From the NCBI GenBank assembly GCA_021292105.1, contig CM037864.1:11765898-11829897 (forward strand): a stretch of DNA of 64,000 bases. Direction: 5' to 3'. This document shows, one piece after another, positions 1-10,716 of this stretch. The translations under genes and the position numbers were made by a program. This stretch comes from Anadara kagoshimensis (Eukaryota; Mollusca; Bivalvia; Arcoida; Arcidae). Position 1 is the stretch's first letter, and each line of letters opens with the position of its first letter. Under the pieces are notes generated by a model. The model saw only the letters and a program-made list of their open reading frames with translations, had not been told where the DNA came from and did no database searches.

Positions 1-628
1 TTCTATGGATATGAAGAGTATTTCACTGTCACAAACAGAGTGGTTCTTACAGTAGATTACCAGATTAAAATTTTTTGAGTTCTCAAAAATACACATGATA
101 GCATTGCCCACATGGGTTTATAATTTCATAGTCAATGAATAAGCGGACATCCCCAATAAAGAAAGAGGTTGGAATGTTAAAAATGTTTTACAAAATTTTG
201 CAGGGTAATTAGTTGACATTTCCAGGCCATTTTACATTTTTTTTCCCCAAAACTTTCATATATTCCAGATAATACCATTATTTGGACATTTTTTGCTAAC
301 AATTTTGTATTGGTGTGAATTTGTAAAATTGAGGGTTTCATGATACAATTACAGAAATTGTAAATTTCAAACTATATTACTGGTATAAATAACACCTTAG
401 ATGTTATGTACCGTTCAGTTTTTGGAGTTATCTCCCCTTTGACTGTTAATTTCTATTTTGTCCATATGTGGTCTTGAATATGGCAATATTTTTTTCTTTT
501 TACTTAGTAGGTTATGTTAAGTTTCATGTTGAAAATACTCTCAACTAATAATGTCTCATTAGAAAAAAGTTTATGAAGATTTTTTTATGAGGGTACCAGT
601 TAAACTATAGTTTATTTGTAATCTACAG

Positions 629-766
629 GATGATGTAGTGTGTACAGCTCATACAGCGGCCTTGTATCTAAAGAATATAGACTTTAAAGGGAAAATTTAC
701 CTAGTTGGTAACTCAAATATGGCTCAAGAGTTAGATAACTTTGGTTTTAAACACACAGGTTTAGGG
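629..766 (+). CDS. Phosphatase exon a (cap domain start)
   Basis: 46 codons in phase 0, reading DDVVCTAHTAALYLKN near the start and ending GFKHTGLG. The acceptor is ctacag at 623-628 and the donor GTAAGT at 767. The family has the same segment just after the core Asn motif. Open reading continues past the donor to 874 only by chance. Confidence 0.85.
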
Positions 767-3700
767 GTAAGTGTTTTTGGTTCATTCTGTTCCTTTTTCT
801 TTAGTTTTGCATTAAATATGGCTCAGGAATCAGATTTAATGGGGTTCACCGCTGTACCATGTGATACCCTCTAACGTTCCTCACGTAAATGAGGAGGAGG
901 GTAAGTAAAACACTTATTTCTATTGTATATGGAACTCCTTTAGATTAACATGATTAAATTTTGTTCTGAACATACAGGTTTCTTGTCTTTTTTTTCCCTC
1001 TTCTTTGTTTTGTTTTAAGCAAATTAGAACACAGTGGAGCCATGTTGTAAGTAGTCCAGACACTCGGACATTTTTTTTACTATGTTGTGATGAGTGTTAG
1101 TTGCCACAATATTTATCATGTAAAGTTTTCCATTAATTTTTATACAGTAAAACCTTCTATAAAGGTCACCCAAAGGAATTAATAAAAGTGGCCTTTATTA
1201 GCAGGTGGCCTTTATATACAGGTTTAAATAATATGAATAAAGAACAATTGGGATATAATTCTTTAGGTCTTTATAAACAGGTGACCCTTATATAGAGGTG
1301 GCCTTAAAGGCTGGTTGGACTGTATTAAAACCTCAGTAATTATGCTCTTTCATGCCAAAACAGTTGTAAAATTAAAAATAACTTTACACTTTTCAATTTT
1401 TTACATACAAGTTTATCCATCAAAATTTCTTGTCAGTCTCCTCATTTAATGAGGATGTAATTCAAATATAATAAACCTGGATTTATTGCCACCATTTGTT
1501 CAGTCAGATTTTGATATTGTAAAGGGGTTTGGCCATAAATTGAAAGTATCTTATAAAGAAAACTATGGAAGACATGGATTTTTGCACTTCAAAATAGTGT
1601 GGTTATATTGAAGTTGGCCTGGAAGTTATCGAGAAACATTATATTGAAGATGTAAACTGTATGTACATATGTACCTACTGAGAATCTTTTAGGTCACATC
1701 TAGATGCAAAATACCTTTTTAATGAGGGGAAATTTGACCCCATTTTGTCAACTGTAGTATTTGAACCCCTACAGATATTGTAAACCAACTTTTATTCGCA
1801 TGTCACTGTGATTAACTTTCACATGTTTTGCAAGGACAAAATAATGGCAAATGTTAATCATCGCGAATTTGTTTGTATTTATACCAAATATTCAGTTTCA
1901 TATCGCAGAAATTATAAGTCGTGAAATAGGTTTTTTAAGAGAATGGTGAAAGTTAATAAAAGTTGGTTTACACTAGTTATTTCCTCATAAGTTTTCCATG
2001 GTAGAAGCTTCCCTCGTTACCATGGTGATTTTTTAGACTTAAGTGTAACTTTGTTGCATTTCCACCTATTTATAGCCAGATCCTGTTGATGCAATTGGAC
2101 AGACAGACTTTTTCAACACAGAACTTGATCCAGAGGTAAGTGTTAAAAGTACAGTTAAACCTGTCTACAAAGGCCACTTGAAGGAATTGCTGAAAGTGAT
2201 TTTTGTTGACAGGTAACTGCTCTACGGGGGTGACAGCTACCCCAGGTTTCACTGTACAGTCAAACCTCTATTTGCCTAGTTGCCATCCCTTGTCCAGTCA
2301 AATTTTTGCTTTATAGAGGGAGTTTGTTGGTAATGCAAAGGCAGCTTGTAAACAGAAACAGTAGAAATGAGGTTTGACACCGTTTGAGACTTCAACATTG
2401 TTGGGTCAAAAGTGAGGTGGCAAAGTTATGGGGGGGGGGGGGGCATAAAAGCAATGTTTTACTGTAGTAATTAATTTAACATATAGATTTTTAAAAACTT
2501 GATGTTATGCAAGATGGGAAAGTTCCTATTTAACAAGATATTGTAATATATGCCCTGAGAAAACCACCAACCTTTAGCAAGCCATCTGACAAATTTTCCC
2601 ACAATAGGATCAGCCCTGTGTAGGAATTCAACCTAAGGGAAAAGAGGCACTTTGACCTGTAAATACATGGTTTAGACCACTTGGCAACCAAGGTTAAAGT
2701 CAAGGTTTCCTGCATTATTCTTAAACTTTTGCAGTAGGCATGTGTCGAAATTTGACACTACTCTTTATTATAAGCTCATAACTTGATTGTAGATTTATAT
2801 AACACATTCTATAGCTGGGGATTTCTCAATATAAGTAAAAAAAAAATAACCAGGATACAAAACCCCATGACCACATCAATAAAGTGAAAGAATCTTGGAC
2901 CATTTTTCCACTCCTAACAACTACAATCCTACAATTCACTCACCCACTCAATTTCAATTTTTGATTTTCAAGATCCAAAAAGGGAGTTTATCAGTTCACT
3001 TGCTGAAGGTCAGTGGTTTTCTCTGGGGACTCCAGTTTCCTCAACCATTGCTTAATTGACCACCTTGATATAAGTGAAAGAATCTTTGATCATTACTCCA
3101 TTCCACTACAATTTACTCACCCGGTTTCACAATCATTCCTTAGCTAAGATTTTCCTTAACTTAAATCTTACAAAATTGTAAATCTTCATAATTTTCTTAG
3201 TTTTCAAGTTATTCAGGAAATTAAGGTGTTATTTTTAAGATGACCTCAAGATTAAAACATTTGCATTTAGTTTTGACAAAAATATTCATCAATAGTTCCA
3301 AAAAGAGAGTATCAAAATTTGCTAAATTTAAGTTAAGGAAAATCTTAACTAAGGAATGATTGTGAAACCGGGGCCTGTACCAGTAATTAAATTAAATTTA
3401 TGATGTAAATTTTGATTTTGTTTTTCAGATTAACTGTGTACTAGTAGGATTTGATCCACATATTAACTATAAGAAGATGGTAAAAGGAGCCTCATACGCA
3501 AGGAGAGAAGGAAGTCTATTTCTAGCAACAAACTATGACACACATTTACCTATGGCAGGGGAGGTTACTATACCAGGTAAGGCTGTTATTAGCAGAAGAT
3601 AAGCATAATGAATGTTCTATTAAGTGCATAAAAATCTTATTTATTTAAAATGAGCATAAGGAAGAAGAATGGGATAGAATGGAGAACTGGTATTATTATA

Positions 3701-4482
3701 CCTCATTAGAAAAATACGATGCTATCTGTAATTTGATTGGATCGTTGGATCATGTGATCAGGGTGGAGAAAACATCGTGTATCCCTCTGAAAACATCATA
3801 TCCTACCTCTTCGGAACACACCGTGACATCACAATGATATGACGTCATCGATGGAGAATTGGTCTTGACGTTCTAGCGTTTGCCTCCGATGAGTTCCGAC
3901 AGGAGAAAAAACAATGAATCGGCGAAGGATTGATGTTTTCAGACTGTCTTTTTTAAAATACTTTCTTTCTTTCTGTCTTTCTTATTGCCATGGTTATCTT
4001 TCGATATAATTAACAATTTATTGCCTTTGTGTGAGGGAGATATGAACTTTTGTTCACCCTTAACAAGTCACATTTTCCTCGGGCTTCGCCCTCGGGAAAT
4101 ATGACTTGTTGCGGGTGAACAAATGTTCATATCTCTCACACAAAGGCAATAAATGTATAATATTCTTTTATGTATATCCAAAAGGTCAGCTCTTGGATGG
4201 TGGAGGAAACTGGAGTGTCTGGAGAAAAAAGTTACCTTCAGCAATTGAACTGACAAACTTTCCCACAATAGGGTCTGTCCAACTTGGAATTCAAACCCTT
4301 AGCAGTGAGAGGGGTTGTTATCTGTATACACTACAAGAGTTTGGTAACTAAAGTCTCTCATAATAAAAGATGATAAATATGTATTATTTATGAATGATTA
4401 AGAAAGACAATTATGTAAACAGAGCTCCAGATAAGAGGAGTATCTGTGTAAATACCCTTTAATTTTTAGCTCACCTGAGCCA

Positions 4483-4514
<32 letters not shown>

Positions 4515-4540
4515 GTCCGTTGTCTGTCGTCGTCGTCGTC

Positions 4541-4579
<39 letters not shown>

Positions 4580-4627
4580 ACGAACCACTGGGCAGATTTC
4601 AACCAAATTTGGCACAAAGCACCACTA

Positions 4628-4666
<39 letters not shown>

Positions 4667-7600
4667 CCCTCTTTAAAGGGGAGATAATTGAGAATTATTG
4701 AAACTTTGTTGGTATTTTTCAAAAATCTTCTTCTCAAAAACTATTCGGCCTGTAAAGCTTAAACTTTTGTGGAGGCATCCTTAGGAAGTGTAGATTCAAG
4801 TTTGTTCAAATCATGGTCCCCGGGGGTAGGGAGGGGCCACAAGAGGGGGATCAAGTTTTACATAGGAGTATATAGAGAAAATCTTTAAAAATCTTCTTCT
4901 CAAAAACTATTAGGCCTGAAAAGCTCAAATTAAAATGGAAGCATCCTGAGGTAGTGTAGATTCAAGTTTGTTCAAATCATGGTCCCCGGGGTAGGGAGGG
5001 GTCACAAGAGGGGGATCAAGTTTTACATAGGAATATATAAAGAAAATTTTTAAAAATCTTTTTCTCAAAAACTATTAGGCCAGAAAAGCTCAAATTAAAA
5101 TGGAAGCATCCTCAGGTAGTGTAGATTCAAGTTTGTTCAAATCATAGTCCCTGGGGGTAGGGGGGGCCACAAGAGGGGGGTCAAGTTTTACACAGGAATA
5201 TATAGAGAGAATCTTTAAAAATCTTCTCCTCAAAAACTATTAGGCCAGGAAAGCTCAAATTAAAATGGAAGCATCCTCAGGTAGTGTAGATTCAAGTTTG
5301 TTCAAATCATGGTCTCCGGGGGTAGGAAGGGGCCACAAGAGGGGGATCAAGTTTTACATAGGAGTATATAGAGAAAATCTTTAAAAATCTTCTTCTCAAA
5401 AACTATTAGGCCTGAAAAGCTCAAATTAAAATGGAAGCATCCTCAGGTAGTGTAGATTCAAGTTTGTTCAAATCATGGTCCCCGGGGGTAGGGAGGGGTC
5501 ACAAGAGGGGGATCAAGTTTTACATAGGAATATATAAAGAAAATTTTTTAAAATCTTTTTCTCAAAAACTATTAGGCCAGAAAAGCTCAAATTAAAATGG
5601 AAGCATCCTCAGGTAGTGTAGATTCAAGTTTGTTCAAATCATAGTCCCTGGGGGTAGGGTGGGGCCACAAGAGGGGGGTCAAGTTTTACACAGGAATATA
5701 TAGAGAGAATCTTTAAAAATCTTCTCCTCAAAAACTATTAGGCCAGGAAAGCTCAAATTAAAATGGAAGCATCCTCAGGTAGTGTAGATTCAAGTTTGTT
5801 CAAATCATGGTTAAATAATAGTGTATTTTCCATGCTGTATTCTTTTATATAAGTATTTTGATATAAAGTTAAATATATTGTTCATGAGAAATATATTAAT
5901 TGTACTTGTATTTAAAAGCTAATTTTTAATGTAAATCCTGCTGTATTCTATAATTTCTATTTGCCATTTCCCGATTACAGTATTCGGCCTATGCATTTTC
6001 TCTCTTTTGAGATTGGTAGATTGCATGATGAAAATTTTTTTTAAAATTATTTCATTGGTTGAAATGCTGTAAGAAAAAGGTAACGGAATAAGCCGAGGCT
6101 TGTCGAAACATCAACCTTTTACGGTATATAGAAATACTTACAAATTGTTTAGTGAAAAGCATCGGTAGGAAGTATAGATTTCAGTTTGTACAAAACCTCC
6201 CTCCCCTGCACTCACTTCAATACTGAACTCATTTCGGCTTCTACCTAGCAAGTTGCTCAGGTGAGCGATGTGGCCCCTGGGCCTCTTGTTAAAATACTCT
6301 TTAAATTGTAAATGCAAGGGTATTAAAACCCTTTGAAAATCCTCTTTACCCTTTACAATTCTTATAACAGTAGAACCTGCTGTGGAGGTTGAACTCCTGA
6401 CCCAAGTACCTGTGAAATGTCATTGTCACAATGAAGATGTTGTTACTGTATTGTTGTTAGTAGTTATACTTATTTGAATAAATGGCTTTAAAATTGAAAT
6501 ACTCTTTACATTTTTATGAATCAGTGTCAATACTTTTTTTAGAATTTACAGGATACCCTTTAGAAAAAAAGTTGGGGGTAATGCCTTTTCATGTCAAATT
6601 CTTATCTGGAGCTCTGGCAATGTTTGTATGGACCAGAACCATAGTTAATGGTGTAAACCAGTTTGATGAAACAGGACCATAGCTAATAATTTAAACTAAA
6701 TAACAGCCATCACTGTTTTGATTAAAGCTGTTCTTGTAGCTGGTCAATATAATATCTTCAAAACACCTAACTGCATTTCATCGCAAGCAACTACACACAC
6801 CCTAGCCAACTTTATAATTATAAATTTAAATTTGTTTCTGATATAAATTCTGCCAACTTTTTAACCACCCACCAGTGTTGTATTATGGTACTATATAGGA
6901 GACTATTGAAAAAGAAACCAGACCTTACAGAAAGTTTAACAGTCTCAGAATGTGCTGACTGTTATTTCCAACACTGCCACCCACCCACCCACACTCTCAT
7001 TTATGCTTAATTATACCCGGCAAATGAAGTTTGGGGGGTACATAGGAATCACCCTGTCTGCCGTCTGTCTGTCTGTCTGGTTGTCTGTCCCAGTATCATG
7101 TCTGCTTCACATCTTCCATGTCTATGGATGGATTTTGATCAAACTTGGCAAAAATGTAAACCAACATGAGACTATGTGACTTATACCAATTTTATATGCA
7201 TAAGTCAAAGGTCAAGGTCTGGAGGTCAATATTGGTGGGTGGGGGTATTTGACTCTCAAGAGACATTTATAGTTTCTTTTGTATTTGTTACAGGTACTGG
7301 TTCTATTGTCAGTGCTGTTGAAGTGCCCGCTAGACGTAAACCACTTCTGATTGGTAAACCAAATTCTATAATGTTTGACATATTAAAGAAGTCACATAAC
7401 ATAGACCCAGAGAAGTCAATCATGATAGGGGACAGGTAAGTTCTTTTGTTCAACGGCGAGTTAATTGTAGTTTGTTTATTCCCGATTTCACTGCAGCATT
7501 GCCAAGTGGTTAGGTGCTTGCCTTCCAACTCAAGGCCTGTGGGAAACATCTAAACAAAGCTCACACAGTACATGAATTTGTGTATGCATTGATTTTCATG

Positions 7601-9616
7601 AGATTAGCAAAATATCTTGTCACTTACAACTGAAAATTCCTGATGTTATGGTAAACATTATCCAAATATGTCTCTCCTCTTTATGCAAACAACCCTTTTT
7701 TTTGTTCATGAATCTCAGAACTAACTGTCTTGATATAATTGAAAGACTTTTGACTGGGGCTTTAAAACACACTGTTTATGAATTTATTTCGTCTTTCATC
7801 CCACCCGATTTCAGTTTTCAAAACTTGTAGCAGTCTAAGTGACCAAGTATGTATGATTTTAAAGCTTTTGATGTTTTTGATCGCTTTAAAAAGTACAGTC
7901 ACTTCCAATTTTGGCCAGATTTGTCAGGGTTTCAATCCAAACGGCTTCCAATAAACAATGAGTAATCTGCACACCAAAGCAACAAATTTATTGATGAATC
8001 TTTAGTACAAAGAAAACAAAGAACGAGGACTTTATAACAAACACCCTAGCTCTTATTGCAATGGTTTTTACCAATTTATTAAAACATGCCCATTATATTT
8101 GAGAATTTTTACGATTTTCAGATCAGAAATTTTTTTTTTTTTGGCTCACATGTTTGATAATTTTGCGAAGGATGCTATTTTAAAGTGCCAATCTTGGCCC
8201 ATGATATTTTGAAAATCGGGCCAAAAATAAAAATCATGCGTGAATGGCGCAAGGGCGCGGCCTGGCTGAAGCACTGCAGAATATAACATTTTATTTATAA
8301 AACTTTCACTGCATAACAGAATTCACACTGTAGTCGATCATAAAATACGTCCCAGGTGTTTGTTCTTTCTGTTTACCAAGCATACACTTTTCAGTGTTTT
8401 GAAGGAGGTCAGTGGTTGAGTGGCTTCATGTACAGTCAAACCTGTTTATAAAGGTCACTCAAGGTAATCGGTAAAAGTGGCCTTTATATACAGGTTAAAA
8501 TAATATGAATAAAGAACAATTAGGATACAATTATACTGGTCTTTATAAGCAGGTGACCCTTATATAGAGATGGCCTTTAAGGCAAGTTGGACTGTACTGT
8601 CCAATTATAGATCACAGTGCCACTCACCACATAGGTTTAAATCCATCTTGGGGGGGGGGGGAATGCTGTTATGAAAAAATGTAAGAAAATTTGTCCAATA
8701 TTGATGGGATTTTAACTTTTTTCTGGTACTCTAGCTCATCTGTCATTTCAGAATGGTGCCCCTGTCAAGTTTCCTTCACTTACCCGGTATATTGCAGAGA
8801 TTTATCAAGGGCCTATTTAGGGCCGAAATTCGGCCCCCTTCCCAATGAAAAAAATGAGATTTTTTCCCAAAATCGGCTGAGAAAATTCCCAATTAGAAAA
8901 TTGTGTTGTTTTTAAACGAAAATGAAAGTAAATTTTGTGAAACCCCCACAAATCAGCATAATCAAGTAAAAGATTCTAGATTATTTTAAAACAACATCTT
9001 CAAAGGAAGATGAAGATACTGCTTCTACATCAAAGGGTCCTGATGTCATGAGTAAACCGACTTCTGACATGAGGTCGAAGTTTTCCCAAAATGAGCATAA
9101 AGTTGATAGTTTTCCCAAGTTTTAGTTTAGAGCCTTTTCCCAAAAGACCCTGATAAATCCCTGTATTTAGACGGTCATTTCTGGGATAGTGGAGAATCTG
9201 GAGTGTCCAAAGAAAACCTTTTGGGAAGTGAACTGACAAACTGCTCCAGTGGTATGCTGTTCCTAGAGATGAGAGGCAATATGATCCTTAACCCAACACT
9301 TTAGATCATTTGGGCACCATGGTCACCACCATTTAAAAGTTGACTGCTTTGATACAATATTACCAAATTAAATTAACCATATTTCCCAAAAAGTCAGCAT
9401 TTGACAGATGACCTTTGGTTTATTTTTAGATGTGATACAGATATAGGATTCGGAAATAATTGTGGAATGAGTACTTTATTGGTACTGACCGGTGTGTCCG
9501 ATGTAGATGAAGTAGATGGATATTCAAAATCCGAAGACCAGAATAAAAAATCCCTAATACCGCAATTTTATACGTCAAAATTAGGCGACTTTTTAAACTT
9601 AGTACCTGGTATATGA
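629..9616 (+). CDS. HAD phosphatase of the PGP/PDXP group, 3' five exons (partial gene)
   Basis: Five exons, 629-766, 2076-2135, 3429-3576, 7294-7435 and 9430-9616, join in frame with AG acceptors and GTAAG or GTAAG-like donors (phases 0, 0, 1, 2). The product resembles animal phosphoglycolate/glycerol-3-phosphate phosphatase and its paralogue pyridoxal phosphatase, cytosolic Mg-dependent HAD enzymes that remove phosphate from small metabolites. Exons 1-3 encode the C2-type cap (GFDPHINYKKM, ATNYDTHLP). Exon 4 has the HAD motif III lysine in IGKPNS, and the exon 4/5 junction makes motif IV, GDRCDTD. Exon 5 continues with CGMSTLLVLTGVS and ends at TGA 9614-9616. About 192 residues are present against roughly 300-320 for the family. 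The missing part, with the DxDG nucleophile, must lie left of position 1. Which paralogue it is cannot be settled without the N-terminus. No frame damage is seen, so this is probably a live gene. Confidence 0.9.
1145..1322. mobile_element. Pogo/Tigger-like MITE, copy 1
   Basis: Ends in imperfect inverted repeats CAGTaaAACCTtct and ggttGGACTG, flanked by TA on both sides (1143-1144, 1323-1324). The interior reads 'ggcctttatatacaggt' and 'gtgacccttatatagaggt'. The same 160-180 bp unit recurs at 8433-8594 and 61071-61248. CAGT ends with a TA target fit pogo-type Tc1/mariner elements (inference). Confidence 0.75.
2076..2135 (+). CDS. Phosphatase exon b (20 codons)
   Basis: A 60-bp exon between tatag (2071-2075) and GTAAGT (2136), phase 0 on both sides. 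It reads PDPVDAIGQTDFFNTELDPE, the variable linker before the conserved VGFDPH segment in this family. Too short to stand alone; the support is phase compatibility and position. Confidence 0.8.
2152..2254. mobile_element. Pogo-like MITE, short copy, plus an adjacent second end
   Basis: Starts CAGTTAAACCTGTCTAC and ends GGTTTCACTG between TA dinucleotides. Another end of the same type, CAGTCAAACCTCT, starts immediately after the shared TA at 2257. It lies just inside the intron after the 60-bp phosphatase exon. Confidence 0.55.
2430..2443 (+). repeat. Poly-G tract (14)
   Basis: A run of about 14 G in the intron. A second G run is at 8651-8660. Confidence 0.8.
2545..2716 (-). mobile_element. 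tRNA-Leu-derived SINE copy
   Basis: On the minus strand the unit begins with an A-box-like GGTTGCCAAGTGGTCTAAA and a B-box-like GGTTGAATTCC. It continues into 'ttgtcagatggc' and 'ggtggttttctcaggg'. Related pieces are at 4178-4350, 9165-9335 and 21130-21320 (all minus) and 2980-3115, 7495-7560, 7690-7780, 18238-18335 and 21716-21945 (all plus). Confidence 0.55.
2980..3115 (+). mobile_element. tRNA-Leu SINE, 3' part
   Basis: Contains the family body 'gtggttttctctggggactcc', 'tttcctcaaccattg' and 'gaccaccttgatata'. The tRNA-like head is missing. Confidence 0.45.
3121..3371. mobile_element. MITE with ~47-bp terminal inverted repeats (CCGGTTTCACAATCATT family)
   Basis: Ends CCGGTTTCACAATCATTCCT and, reading inward, TAG(C/T)TAAGATTTTCC, mirrored at 3325-3371 with one mismatch over about 47 bp. 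Unit ~250 bp. More decayed copies lie at 29496-29719 and 57295-57528. It sits about 60 bp upstream of the 3429 exon, so its 3' inverted repeat is close to the branch-point region. Confidence 0.8.
3429..3576 (+). CDS. Phosphatase exon c (cap domain core)
   Basis: 148 bp after tttttcag, ending CCA G before GTAAGG. It contains VLVGFDPHINYKKM and FLATNYDTHLPMAGE, the strongest family signature in the gene. It ends in phase 1, matching exon d. Confidence 0.9.
3695..4161. mobile_element. Non-autonomous element with ATTATAC ends and an internal ~130-bp hairpin
   Basis: The left end ATTATAC (3695) mirrors GTATAAT (4155-4161). The right portion, 4018-4151, is a near-perfect hairpin: 'ttattgcctttgtgtgag' pairs with 'ctcacacaaaggcaataa', the stem runs through 'gatatgaac'/'gttcatatc' and 'caagtca'/'tgacttg', and the apex is 'cctcgggcttcgccctcggg'. 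No coding capacity. Confidence 0.65.
4178..4350 (-). mobile_element. tRNA-Leu SINE copy
   Basis: The minus strand carries 'ggtttgaattcc' (B-box-like), 'tattgtgggaaagtttgtcag', then 'cactccagtttcctccacca', the same order as the 2545-2716 copy. Confidence 0.5.
4528..4551 (+). repeat. (GTC)n microsatellite
   Basis: About eight GTC units following 'ccgttgtctgtc'. Confidence 0.85.
4797..5808 (+). repeat. ~166-bp tandem array, six units in (ABC)x2 higher-order form
   Basis: Unit starts (caagtttgttcaaatcat) fall at 4797, 4963, 5128, 5293, 5459, 5625 and a partial at 5791, with periods of 165-166 bp. Units 1 and 4 share 'ggagtatatagag' and 'cttcttctc'. Units 2 and 5 share 'ggaatatataaag' and 'ctttttctc'. 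Units 3 and 6 share 'catagtccctg', 'cacaggaatatatag' and 'cttctcctc'. So a three-unit block of ~496 bp was duplicated as a whole. Confidence 0.92.
7020..7262 (+). repeat. Dispersed repeat 'GGGGGGTAcATAGGAATCACC', intact copy
   Basis: Runs from 'ggggggtacataggaatcac' through a (GTCT)n stretch, 'cttccatgtctatggatgg', 'ttttgatcaaacttggca' and 'ggtatttgactctcaagag'. A second copy is split by the foldback element (left piece about 10760-10785, right piece 14409-14612). This copy therefore shows the empty site. Confidence 0.7.
7294..7435 (+). CDS. Phosphatase exon d (HAD motif III, start of motif IV)
   Basis: 142 bp after gttacag, ending GAC AG before GTAAGT. It reads GTGSIVSAVEVPARRKPLLI, then GKPN with the motif III lysine, FDILKKSHNIDPEKS and MIGD. 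Phase 1 in, phase 2 out. Confidence 0.9.
7495..7560 (+). mobile_element. tRNA-like SINE head fragment
   Basis: TTGCCAAGTGGTTAGGTGC resembles a tRNA-Leu A-box, followed by 'aactcaaggcctgtggg'. The 3' body of the same SINE type reappears at 7690-7780 ('cttgatataattgaaagac', 'gactggggctttaaaacac'). Confidence 0.4.
8433..8594. mobile_element. Pogo/Tigger-like MITE, copy 2
   Basis: CAGTCAAACCTGTTTATAAA to the terminal GGACTG, with TA on both sides (8431-8432, 8595-8596). Same interior as the 1145 copy. Confidence 0.75.
8795..9163. mobile_element. Internally deleted hAT-like element
   Basis: Terminal inverted repeats CAGAGATTTATCAAGGG and, on the other end, CAGGGATTTATCAGGGTC, typical of hAT ends beginning CAGRG. 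The interior has a short acidic/serine-rich reading stretch (SSKEDEDTASTSKGPD) that may be the remnant of a transposase N-terminus. No exact 8-bp target duplication is visible, which fits age or an end misplaced by a few bases. Confidence 0.65.
9165..9335 (-). mobile_element. tRNA-Leu SINE copy
   Basis: The minus strand contains 'ttgtcagttcacttcccaaa' and 'ggacactccagattctcc', as in the 4178 and 2980 copies. It abuts the hAT-like element and lies just before the terminal phosphatase exon. Confidence 0.45.
9430..9616 (+). CDS. Phosphatase terminal exon e
   Basis: Begins after tttttag with A completing an Arg codon (GDR), then CDTDIGFGNNCGMSTLLVLT, an Asp/Ser/Lys-rich loop (DEVDGYSKSEDQNKK) and LIPQFYTSKLGDFLNLVPGI. 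The stop is TGA at 9614. The loop before the last strand is polar and of the kind that varies in length in this family. Confidence 0.9.
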
Positions 9617-9691
9617 TAAGTATTAGTAGTATCAAATTTTTATTTATATTTATTTATAGACTTATTTTATTATATATAAACAGTATTTTTG

Positions 9692-9697
9692 AATAAA
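9692..9697 (+). terminator. Polyadenylation signal AATAAA of the phosphatase gene
   Basis: Canonical AATAAA 76 bp after the stop codon, in AT-rich sequence. It gives a very short 3' UTR; a longer one cannot be excluded. Confidence 0.55.
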
Positions 9698-9699
9698 AA

Positions 9700-10625
9700 A
9701 GTTTATAAATTGTTAAAAATGGTTAATGTTTAAATATTTATGAAATAGTGCCATTTGATAAAATCGTAAAACCTTATCCCACCAACTTTTGAATGTCAAT
9801 TCCCGTTTTTTATTTTTTTTATTTTTTTTCTAAGATAAATAATTCTTTAAAAAGTTTATAAATGGTTAAAAGCTGTTGTTAATATTTAGCAACTTTATGA
9901 AATCATGACATCTGATGACAATTGAGGCATCATGAAAAACCTACTTATGGCTGCCATGAACTGCTCAAATTATTTTTCAAGATCATGAGCATGAAGAATG
10001 GAGATTCATAAACTTTATTAATAAAAAAAATGTAGATGTGGCACCACAACTGAATCAACATGATTGGTAGGTAAAAGACTGTCATAAAAATGAACTTGCA
10101 GTTAAAAACAAAAACTGATAACTAGTGCAATATATTACAATTGAATTTGCAAAATTTGTGATATTTTACCCCAAAAAACTCCAATGAAATAAAACAGAAT
10201 ATATTTGTTAAAAAGGATAACGATTGTGTGTTTTACAATCTGGCGTGTGTATGTGTGGATATATTCATTGTTATGACTAATTTAGTTGTAAAATACTGTT
10301 ACCATGCCACAGAGAATGATACAACATAAACTTGGGCAACCAGTATTGTATTACCTTATTGTTTAGTCTGTTTCCGAAGCTTCTAGCATCCTCTAATAGC
10401 AGTCACAGGTGGCCTTTACAGAGAAGTCTTTAGGGTGCACAGATACATGGGACTTCAGTTTCAAGTGTCATCCAAATGACTGTTCTAGCATCAAGCTGAT
10501 GAAAAGATGATAACAAGAGAGGAAAATCTGAACAACAAAACTGTTTCTTACTTAGCTCATGGTATGCAGAAAAAAGAAATACAAAGATTGAAGGTTGTAC
10601 AAGTCCCTTCAGCCATCAGTAGAGT
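9700..10625. other. AT-rich intergenic DNA, nothing recognised
   Basis: No ORF, RNA gene or clear repeat was recognised downstream of the phosphatase gene up to the first retroelement fragment. Confidence 0.5.
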
Positions 10626-10628
10626 ATA

Positions 10629-10716
10629 TCAAAAACAAACATACTAATCCATATTGGAATCACAATCCAGAAGCAAAGTAAAAACTTTGGAACTGACAAG
10701 TTAGGTTATACATATA
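10629..10716 (-). mobile_element. Retroelement family R, 3'-end fragment
   Basis: Reads 'tcaaaaacaaacatactaat' and 'cacaatccagaagcaaagta', the complement of the family 3' terminus. The first of about 30 fragments of this family in the window; it is cut before the CACCTCCTG block. Confidence 0.7.

Larger units (their letters stand above)
4467..6290. mobile_element. Bivalve-type repeat with GCTCACCTGAGC ends, enclosing a tandem array
   Basis: Begins TTAGCTCACCTGAGC with the stem 'caaaggctcaagtgagc' and ends with GCTCAGGTGAGCG followed by 'cctgggcctcttgtta'. The two ends are inverted relative to each other (GCTCACCTGAGC / GCTCAGGTGAGC). Repeats with these ends are common in bivalve genomes (recalled, not searched). 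The interior holds a (GTC)n tract, a repeated 'cttcttctcaaaaactatt' module, the 166-bp array and a ~470-bp tail. No open gene seen. It accounts for most of phosphatase intron 3. Confidence 0.65.

Noticed and set aside
638-874. 78-codon ORF as a complete small protein
   Set aside because: Only the part to 766 is coding; the rest runs through a GTAAGT donor into the intron.
4467-6290. CRISPR-like array at the 166-bp repeats
   Set aside because: No short repeat/unique spacer alternation; units are contiguous and the context is an animal intron.
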